From JAUZOB01 sp963692465 (GTDB lineage Bacteria > Bacteroidota > Bacteroidia > Bacteroidales > Prolixibacteraceae), in contig OY829943.1 in assembly GCA_963692465.1 (NCBI GenBank), positions 3,491,917 through 3,555,916 on the forward strand: a stretch of DNA of 64,000 nucleotides, given 5' to 3'. This document shows, piece by piece, positions 58,255 through 64,000 of the stretch. The position numbers were made by a program, and so were the translations under genes. Every line of letters starts with the position of its first letter. Position 1 is the stretch's first letter. Under the pieces are notes generated by a model. It did not search any database and was not told the origin of the DNA. It saw nothing but the letters and a program-made list of their open reading frames with translations.

Positions 58255-59619
58255 CTAATTAATTTTAAATAAGAACTTTAAGAATTTCATTCTATTGGCT
58301 GTATGGGGAAAATATTTCAGGTTGGACTCAAACCATGTTGGTTTATCCAAAATGCTTTTGAAGTGGGAAAATGTTTTAAATCCAGATACTCCATGATAGG
58401 AGCCGATACCACTCTCCCCCACGCCACCAAAGGGTAAATTGCTATTGCTAAGGTGCATCACTGCATCGTTTACGGCCCCACCACCAAACGAGACTTCCCT
58501 TATAATCTTATTGCGAAGTTGTTTGTTCTTTGTGAAAATATAGCAGGACAAAGGTTTTTCCCTTTTTTTAATTTCACCAATAACTTTATCTAATGACTCA
58601 TATGTAATTATCGGCAAGATCGGACCGAATATTTCCTCCTGCATTATCTGGTCATCAAAAGTTACATTATCCATCAGTGTCGGTTCAAAAATCCTGTCTT
58701 CAAGGTTGAATGAACCTCCATAGCAGATCTTCTCCTTATCAAGCATTCTGGATAGTCGCAATAGATTTTTCTCATTGATGATTTGTACATAATTCTGATT
58801 CTCAACGGAGAACTGCTCTTTCTTGATTTCTTCGATGGACAGTTCCAGAAAACGTTTCTTCATGGAACCAGGGATTAATACATAATCGGGAGCAACACAT
58901 GTCTGTCCGGAATTAAGAAATTTTGCCCAGATAAGTCGTTTTACACACATTTCAAGTTGGCAGTCTTCAAGGATAATAGCCGGACTTTTCCCGCCCAATT
59001 CCAGGGTAACCGGGGTTAAGTGTTTCGCAGCTGCCTGATAGACAATCCTCCCGACATTCACACTCCCTGTAAAGAATATTTTATCAAATCGCTGCTTCAA
59101 CAACTCTTCGGTTTCGGTAATACTTCCTTCAACGACTTTAAAAAAGGAAGGATCAAAATTTTTATTGATCAGCTCCGCCATAATATGGCTTGTTTCGGCA
59201 GGCAGCTCACTTGGTTTAAGAACAACCGTATTTCCGGCTCCAATGGCAGCAACGGCGGGTGCAAGCGACAGCTGAAACGGATAATTCCATGGTCCGATAA
59301 TAAGAGAGACTCCTAATGGCTCGGGTATAATATAACTTGTGGCAGGAAAATTGATCTTATTCGTTTTTACTCTTTTTTTCTTTGCCCATTTCTTTACTTT
59401 GCTGATCGTTTCGTCAATTTCAGCATATAAGATGGCTAATTCGTTTGAATAATTATCAAAAGCCGATTTTTTAAAATCATGATAAATAGCCTCATTTAGC
59501 TTTGGTTCATACTCTTTTATCAGTTTTTTGAGCTTGTGTAATTGCCGAATTCTGAACTCGATATCCTTTGTTTGGTTGGCATTAAAAAATGCTCGCTGAC
59601 CTTCTACAATTTCTTCCAT
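58255..59619 (-). CDS. Aldehyde dehydrogenase (class 3 type)
   Basis: The 454-residue enzyme is an NAD(P)-dependent aldehyde dehydrogenase of the shorter class 3 or fatty aldehyde type. It shows PWNYPFQLSLAPAVAAIGAG (about 107-126), the catalytic glutamate in LELGGKSPAI and the catalytic cysteine in FLNSGQTCVAPDYVLIPGS (about 240), then EEIFGPILPIITY. Length fits the class without the extra N-terminal arm. It stands alone on the minus strand. Its 3' end has basic and hydrophobic residues (MKFLKFLFKIN). Confidence 0.95.
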   Translation of the reverse strand: MEEIVEGQRAFFNANQTKDIEFRIRQLHKLKKLIKEYEPKLNEAIYHDFKKSAFDNYSNELAILYAEIDETISKVKKWAKKKRVKTNKINFPATSYIIPEPLGVSLIIGPWNYPFQLSLAPAVAAIGAGNTVVLKPSELPAETSHIMAELINKNFDPSFFKVVEGSITETEELLKQRFDKIFFTGSVNVGRIVYQAAAKHLTPVTLELGGKSPAIILEDCQLEMCVKRLIWAKFLNSGQTCVAPDYVLIPGSMKKRFLELSIEEIKKEQFSVENQNYVQIINEKNLLRLSRMLDKEKICYGGSFNLEDRIFEPTLMDNVTFDDQIMQEEIFGPILPIITYESLDKVIGEIKKREKPLSCYIFTKNKQLRNKIIREVSFGGGAVNDAVMHLSNSNLPFGGVGESGIGSYHGVSGFKTFSHFKSILDKPTWFESNLKYFPHTANRMKFLKFLFKIN

Positions 59620-59759
59620 AGCTTAAATGTTATTGTGGTGCTTCTGTGAATAAATATACAAATAAACATTGAGGAATTAACCCTCGCCTCTTCTACTCAA
59701 CTATGTTACATAATCGTTTCATCTTGTTGGGTCTATGTCTGATTGCCGTATAAATACTG

Positions 59760-59767
59760 TACTTTTG
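59760..59767 (+). promoter_or_regulatory. -7 box of the YczE-kinase fusion gene
   Basis: TACTTTTG fits TAnnTTTG, 29 bp before the ATG at 59797. It lies inside the frame that begins at 59743 and so decides against that start. No convincing -33 TTTG is seen at the usual distance. Confidence 0.45.
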
Positions 59768-59796
59768 CAGACAAAGATATTAGACGAACAGGAAAA

Positions 59797-61176
59797 ATGA
59801 GCGAATCAATCACTACGCGTGAATTATTTCAGCGATACATTACTTTCATTGGAGCATTATTTATCATTGCATTAGGGGTGTCATTAACAATACGTGCCGA
59901 TTTGGGTTCTTCACCCATATCTGTTCTTCCCTATATATGGAGCATGGCACATGGCGTACAGATTACGGTATTGGGTTCTACCTTCGCCGTTCCGAAGCTT
60001 ACGCTGGGTCAGTACACTATCTGTATGCATGTAATACTGATATTGGCACAAATTGTTTTACTCAGGAAGAAGTTTAAGAAAATTCAGCTTTTACAGATTG
60101 TAGCTGGTATAATATTCGGCTTTTTTATTGACTTCACCATGCTGCTCACCTTCTGGTTCCAATGGGGTGATACGTCCGCTGGAGTATATATCATACGTTT
60201 TGTTCAGATGATAGTCGGTGGTAGCGTATTGGGATTCGGCATCGCCTGCGAAGTGCGATGTAACGCGCTGGTGCTTCCAGGCGAAGGATTTCCTATTGCT
60301 CTGGCACAGGTGCTGCATGCCGATTTCGGTAAGGTTAAAATATTTTCAGATACTGGATTTGTAGTAGCTGGAGTGGCATTTTGTTATCTGTTCTTTGGTG
60401 CATGGCAATGGAAAATGGTCGGCATTGGCACGCTGATCTCTATGGTTTATGTAGGGGTAGCGGTGCGTTTCTTCAGTCCGAGAATTGGTTGGCTTGATTT
60501 CTTATTGCTTGATCATCGTAACCTGAAGGTTGCAACACCTGTGCCGGTTACTTCTCCCGCTATGGCGACTCCTCTGGTGATTACTATTGCGCGTGAATAT
60601 GGCAGTGGTGGTCACGAGATAGGTGAAAAATTAGCAACACAACTAGGAATCAAGTTTTACGACCGTAACATTATTGATTATACGGCAGAAGAGCTTGGAC
60701 TTAAACCGGAATTTGTTAAAGAAAAAGAACAGAAAATCACAAACTCCAAATTACTGGAATTGATTATTACGGATAAACAGATTCCTATGGATGCTATTCC
60801 TTCGGAGAATGACGCTATTTTTGTAACACAAAGTCGTATTATTCGGAATATTGCCGCTAATGATCCGTGTGTTATCATTGGGCGTTGTGCTGATTATATT
60901 TTAAAGGATAATCCGAATTGTCTCAACGTATTTGTACTCTCCGATATTGATTTTGCGAAAAAACGTATTGTTGCAGAATGTAATCTGCCATCGGAAGAGG
61001 CAGAGAAGAAAATTCTTCACACCAATCATGCACGGGCCAATCACTATTGGCAATATACCGGTCAGAAATGGAACGATGCAAGGCATTATGATCTGGTAAT
61101 TAACAGCTCCAGTCTAGGTATCGATCGCGCTGTTAATGTTATTGCAGAAGCAGTAAAAAGCAGGATAAAAAAATAG
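59797..61176 (+). CDS. YczE/YitT-like membrane protein fused to cytidylate-kinase-like domain
   Basis: From the ATG at 59797 (MSESITTRELFQ) the protein has 459 residues. Residues about 10-210 form five or six membrane segments of the YczE/DUF6198 type (ITFIGALFIIALGVSLTIRA, LPYIWSMAHGV, MIVGGSVLGFGIACEVRCNA, VLPGEGFPIALAQ). Residues about 240-455 are a cytidylate-kinase-like domain (Cytidylate_kin2): ITIAREYGSGGHEIGEKLAT with the P-loop-like GSGGHEIG, IGRCADYILKD and RHYDLVINSSS. The fusion of a membrane protein with a nucleotide-kinase-like domain occurs in Bacteroidota; the task is unknown, possibly nucleotide-linked transport or sensing (inference). Confidence 0.88.
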   Translation: MSESITTRELFQRYITFIGALFIIALGVSLTIRADLGSSPISVLPYIWSMAHGVQITVLGSTFAVPKLTLGQYTICMHVILILAQIVLLRKKFKKIQLLQIVAGIIFGFFIDFTMLLTFWFQWGDTSAGVYIIRFVQMIVGGSVLGFGIACEVRCNALVLPGEGFPIALAQVLHADFGKVKIFSDTGFVVAGVAFCYLFFGAWQWKMVGIGTLISMVYVGVAVRFFSPRIGWLDFLLLDHRNLKVATPVPVTSPAMATPLVITIAREYGSGGHEIGEKLATQLGIKFYDRNIIDYTAEELGLKPEFVKEKEQKITNSKLLELIITDKQIPMDAIPSENDAIFVTQSRIIRNIAANDPCVIIGRCADYILKDNPNCLNVFVLSDIDFAKKRIVAECNLPSEEAEKKILHTNHARANHYWQYTGQKWNDARHYDLVINSSSLGIDRAVNVIAEAVKSRIKK

Positions 61177-61212
61177 CTGCACAAACCCTCTTTAACGAAT
61201 TGTGTGCAGCTA
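61174..61212. terminator. Bidirectional terminator
   Basis: TAGCTGCACA (including the TAG stop of the fusion gene) and TGTGCAGCTA form a 10-bp perfect stem between convergent genes. A-runs on the left and weak T-richness on the right suit termination from both sides. Confidence 0.65.
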
Positions 61213-61220
61213 AATCGTTC

Positions 61221-61814
61221 CTATTCGTTTATTCTTCGTATCACACGGCATGGGTTTCCAAAAGCCACACAATTTTCAGGGATAGACTTTGTCACAATGC
61301 TGCCTGCTCTGATAACGGTATTTTTCCCAATAGTCACTCCCGGCAGAATAATAGTACCTCCACCGATCCACACATTATCTTCTATTTTCACCGGCAAAGC
61401 ATACGTGTGAAAATAAGGGATTTTTTGATTCTCATCCCAATTTGCAACAAGTCGTTCATTTACATCAACAGGATGCGTTGCTGTGTATATTTGAACGTTT
61501 GATGCTATTAAAACGTTATTTCCTATCTCAATTTTATTGCAATCAACAAATGTGCAGTTTATGTTGATAATCACATTCTTGCCGATTGTGATATGCTTGC
61601 CATAATCACAATAGAAAGGGGTATCAATAGCAACATTACTACCTATGCTTCCAAATAGTTCTGATAAAATTTCTTTTCGTTTTTCAGTATCTGTGCTGGC
61701 TGTATCGTTGTATTCTTTGGTGAGTTTTCTTGATCTGTGAATAAAGCTCTGTGATTCTTCGTTTGATGTATCAAAAAATTCTCCATCCAAACATTTTTGT
61801 ATTTCAGTTTTCAT
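61221..61814 (-). CDS. Maltose/galactoside O-acetyltransferase-like hexapeptide protein
   Basis: The 197-residue protein has the N-terminal Mac-type helix region (1-60) and left-handed beta-helix hexapeptide repeats (IGSNVAIDTPFYCDYGKHIT, IGKNVIININCTFVD, IGNNVLIASNVQIYT). The catalytic histidine is in TATHPVD, and WIGGGTIILPGVTIGKNTVI closes the active-site region. It transfers acetyl from acetyl-CoA to a sugar hydroxyl. It converges with the fusion gene. Confidence 0.93.
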   Translation of the reverse strand: MKTEIQKCLDGEFFDTSNEESQSFIHRSRKLTKEYNDTASTDTEKRKEILSELFGSIGSNVAIDTPFYCDYGKHITIGKNVIININCTFVDCNKIEIGNNVLIASNVQIYTATHPVDVNERLVANWDENQKIPYFHTYALPVKIEDNVWIGGGTIILPGVTIGKNTVIRAGSIVTKSIPENCVAFGNPCRVIRRINE

Positions 61815-61906
61815 AAATGTATGTTCGTAATAGTGCTTATTTATTGTGATTTAATGTTCTGTGCGGTGTTGTTTATTGCTTTACGGTTATTGCCCTGTAG
61901 GTAACC

Positions 61907-62749
61907 TTACAAAATATCGGTAACCCTATAAGGATGTTTAACGGCCTTGTGTGCTGCAGTTTGTGCAATTGTCACTTTTTCAGCAGACAAAATCCCGGGA
62001 TGAAAAGCATTTCCGATTACCTTTTTCCCTGTAAGAAATTCGCACCATGTACATGCGGCCACATAACGTCCGACAGTGAGTGAAAGATGGTATCCGTCCC
62101 GGCATAGACTATCACCTAAAGCCGTCCTGGCATCCTGAACAGCCGTTCCTACCGGAATAACTTTTCTGATTTTATAGCGTTTGGCTACTTGCTTTACGGT
62201 CTCTCTGATATCGTTATACATTTTCATCTGATTCTTCTCGTAATTCACAAAGGCTGAATGCGTACTATTTTGGGCATAAGCCCAGGTCATGTGAAAAGCA
62301 AAGCGAAAATGTTTGTTTGTAGCTTCATTACTAATGTATTCTAATAAATTAGGCAGATTGGCATACGATTCGTACATACCCGACAACGGACTTGATTGCT
62401 GTATGGTAATAATGTCCCAGTCATCGTCTTTAATGATATCTTCCAGGGATGTGCTATCTTTGGTCGTCTTTATTCCGCCTATAATTTTGCGATAAGAATA
62501 TTCCGGTTTTTCTGTTTGAGCATTCTGCCAATGCCGATCAATAGAGCAACCGCCAATGTAGGCATTGCCTATGACTAAACTGTCCCCTTCGGCATAAGCC
62601 AGTTCATATAAATTCTGTTCAACAGCGTCGACTGAAAAACTGTTGCCAATAGCAAGAACTTTTAATACTCGTTTGGCTTCTGTATTCCATGCACAGCCCA
62701 AAGTAAAGCATACGATAAAAAACAGCTGTAACCAATAATGCCTTTTCAT
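61907..62749 (-). CDS. DUF4886 secreted SGNH-like protein
   Basis: From the ATG at about 62749 (MKRHYWLQLFFIVCFTLG) the protein has 280 residues with a signal peptide or lipobox (FTLGC). The mature part shows VLKVLAIGNSFSVDAVEQNL (GNSFS as the SGNH nucleophile block), ITIQQSSPLSGMYESYANLP and DGYHLSLTVGRYVAACTWCE (D-x-x-H catalytic pair). It fits the DUF4886 branch of SGNH hydrolases, which may deacylate glycans. The next gene upstream ends 26 bp before its start, so both can be in one operon. Confidence 0.88.
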   Translation of the reverse strand: MKRHYWLQLFFIVCFTLGCAWNTEAKRVLKVLAIGNSFSVDAVEQNLYELAYAEGDSLVIGNAYIGGCSIDRHWQNAQTEKPEYSYRKIIGGIKTTKDSTSLEDIIKDDDWDIITIQQSSPLSGMYESYANLPNLLEYISNEATNKHFRFAFHMTWAYAQNSTHSAFVNYEKNQMKMYNDIRETVKQVAKRYKIRKVIPVGTAVQDARTALGDSLCRDGYHLSLTVGRYVAACTWCEFLTGKKVIGNAFHPGILSAEKVTIAQTAAHKAVKHPYRVTDIL

Positions 62750-62775
62750 AATTGTTTTGTCATTCATATCCGTAG

Positions 62776-63651
62776 CTATTCAATTCGGCATAATCCTTTA
62801 CAACTGACGTAATGCTCCTTAATACCCAGCTCATCCATCAGATTACGAGTTTCAATTGTTTTCAATATATGGGTATTATATCCTTTCCCTATGTCGTTAT
62901 TATAAACCCAGGACGGAGAAGGCCATAAGCACGCATGAAATTTAATACTCCGGTAAAAATCTTTGCTTACTCCGTTTTGTCCGTGATGAGCCATTTGAAC
63001 GTAATAGCAGTCCAAATCTTTTCGGTATGGTCCGTTTATCAGCTTATCTCCTCCTTCACTACCCAGATCGGCCAGGAATAAAAAAGCTTTTTTCCGATCC
63101 CATACCCGGATAACCATGCATTGATTATTATAAGGGTTGACTGTAATCTCGGGATTTTTAACTCCTAAAATTTTGAAATAAGTATTTCCGATTCGAATAA
63201 CAGCTCCGGGTTTGGTATAATTAACTACCGGAATTCCGGATTTCTTCAGGTTGTCATAAAAATCTTTGGTCCGGGAACAGAACTCTTTTTCATATTGAGA
63301 ATAATAATCCTCTGACAATTCCGAATGATAGACACATTTAATCTTAATCCCACGGGGATCTTTCAAAATTTCATTTAAAGCTCCCATATGATCCGGGTGA
63401 GGATGGCTGATAAACCATGCTTCGACTTCATTACCTAATGCAGCAAGGAAACCTCTTAGATAGGGAGTTTCTTCTTTGACTCCCCCATCCATCACTACAA
63501 CTTTCCCATTATTCATTCGAAAGACATAGGAATTTCCGATCGTATTGATCTGTGATGGTAATTGCCAAACTACAAAATCCGACTTTCCTTTTTGAGAATA
63601 GGTGGTCAGGGATAAAAGACAAACAACGAGGAATAAAAGTATTTTTTTCAT
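62776..63651 (-). CDS. Secreted MBL-fold metallohydrolase (ComEC/Rec2-like)
   Basis: From the ATG at 63651 (MKKILLFLVVCLLSLTTYSQ) the protein has 291 residues with a Sec signal. The longer TTG-started form to 63789 reads through the -7 promoter box at 63726-63733 and is rejected. MBL ligands: HPHPDHMGA (HxHxDH), then FLADLGSEGGDKL with the bridging Asp and AHHGQNGVSKDF with a later His. It resembles the stand-alone beta-lactamase domain of ComEC-type proteins. It is first in a likely operon with the DUF4886 gene. Confidence 0.9.
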   Translation of the reverse strand: MKKILLFLVVCLLSLTTYSQKGKSDFVVWQLPSQINTIGNSYVFRMNNGKVVVMDGGVKEETPYLRGFLAALGNEVEAWFISHPHPDHMGALNEILKDPRGIKIKCVYHSELSEDYYSQYEKEFCSRTKDFYDNLKKSGIPVVNYTKPGAVIRIGNTYFKILGVKNPEITVNPYNNQCMVIRVWDRKKAFLFLADLGSEGGDKLINGPYRKDLDCYYVQMAHHGQNGVSKDFYRSIKFHACLWPSPSWVYNNDIGKGYNTHILKTIETRNLMDELGIKEHYVSCKGLCRIE

Positions 63652-63725
63652 CTTAAGTTCGTTTTGCTGAATGTTTTGAAGCAACAAAAGAATTCTTTCA
63701 TCTTGTTGCTTTAATAATACAGAAG

Positions 63726-63733
63726 CAAAACTA
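63726..63733 (-). promoter_or_regulatory. -7 box of the MBL gene
   Basis: TAGTTTTG on the minus strand fits TAnnTTTG; the start site would lie near 63719, 68 bp before the ATG at 63651. Confidence 0.45.
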
Positions 63734-63819
63734 CCAAATTGAATATAAAAATGAATTGAAGCCTTCCATTTTTTAATGTTAATATTCAAATATTCGAGAG
63801 CCTCCAGCTTTGTATTTTA

Positions 63820-64000
63820 GAATTCGATGTAAGTTTTGGGGTTTAAGTTATCTTTCATGGTCCCCAAATGAGCTTTGCCATGAGCGATGCGAAAAATAAT
63901 CAAAGCCGGACCTTCAGCTGTCATTCCGAAACGCTTAAGATAAGGGACGATCCTGCATAACTTTTTCTTTTAATGCGCTATCTGCAACAAAATCTACGGC
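63820..64000 (-). pseudogene. Pyridoxamine 5'-phosphate oxidase-like gene, frameshifted, partial
   Basis: The minus strand reads AVDFVADSALKEKVMQDRP in one frame and then, one base off, LKRFGMTAEGPALIIFRIAH and GTMKDNLNPKTYIEF to a TAA. The family normally reads 'EDRP(F/Y)LK..G' here, so a single inserted T at about 63944-63950 explains the break (CCC TTA TCT TAA against CCC TAT CTT AAG). The 5' part lies beyond the window. Members are flavin-binding split-barrel proteins. A sequencing error is as likely as a real pseudogene. Confidence 0.7.

Overview
The window is a low-GC Bacteroidota chromosome segment, most likely Bacteroidales. The evidence is two SusC/SusD pairs, an ECF sigma/FecR pair, a BACON-domain protein, DUF3863, DUF4838 and DUF6266 proteins, and promoters of the Bacteroides type (-7 TAnnTTTG with a -33 TTTG). 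The genus cannot be fixed from sequence alone. No rRNA, tRNA or CRISPR array was recognised.

Layout. (1) 1-6000, minus strand: a short SusC-SusD-lipoprotein operon with its own terminator and no glycosidase or sigma gene beside it. (2) 6000-10400: a long leader with a 16-bp perfect inverted repeat and small ORFs, a lipoprotein gene, then an IS21-family element (istA, istB) whose right end abuts a second, opposed IS21-type end. (3) 10400-38500: an accessory and defence-like island. It holds a three-gene dGTPase/nucleotidyltransferase/unknown cassette; a segmental duplication carrying two nearly identical isochorismatase-like hydrolases and a DUF6266 gene (one copy truncated, beside a hipBA module); RhuM remnants; a PIN-GNAT-EVE-like fusion with an ASCH partner; an IS3-family element with a -1 frameshift site, inserted exactly at the stop codon of a gene that follows two overlapping DUF262 genes; a WYL regulator, a coiled-coil protein and a DnaQ-like exonuclease; a short FtsZ-like GTPase sharing a 21-bp promoter motif with the exonuclease; a DUF4838 protein; a HigA pseudogene; Fic; DUF1349 and BACON proteins; and a RloA/RloB-type pair. 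(4) 38500-41000: an ABC exporter. (5) 41000-56000: a full polysaccharide utilisation locus, minus strand, in the order ECF sigma, FecR anti-sigma, SusC with STN domain, SusD, two DUF3863-type proteins, a large six-hairpin-type glycosidase, a flavodoxin-like reductase and a GH76-type mannanase-like enzyme. (6) 56000-64000: a deletion scar (MFS and SDR fragments), a higBA pair with clear promoter and operator, an aldehyde dehydrogenase, a YczE-like membrane/cytidylate-kinase-like fusion, a hexapeptide acetyltransferase, a DUF4886 protein, an MBL-fold hydrolase and a frameshifted pyridoxamine-oxidase-like gene at the edge.

How the parts work together. In the second PUL, SusC binds and imports glycan with SusD, the STN domain signals through FecR to the sigma factor, and the exported enzymes degrade the glycan; GH76 hints at an alpha-mannan-like substrate (inference). 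In the island, several independent toxin, restriction or nucleotide-depletion modules sit beside transposons and remnants, as is usual for defence islands. The best candidates for an undescribed system are the dGTPase/nucleotidyltransferase/207-residue cassette, the PIN-GNAT-EVE/ASCH pair, and the WYL-linked FtsZ-like GTPase plus exonuclease regulon. All functions are inferred from sequence motifs read by eye; no database search was run. Site coordinates read by eye may be off by one or two bases.
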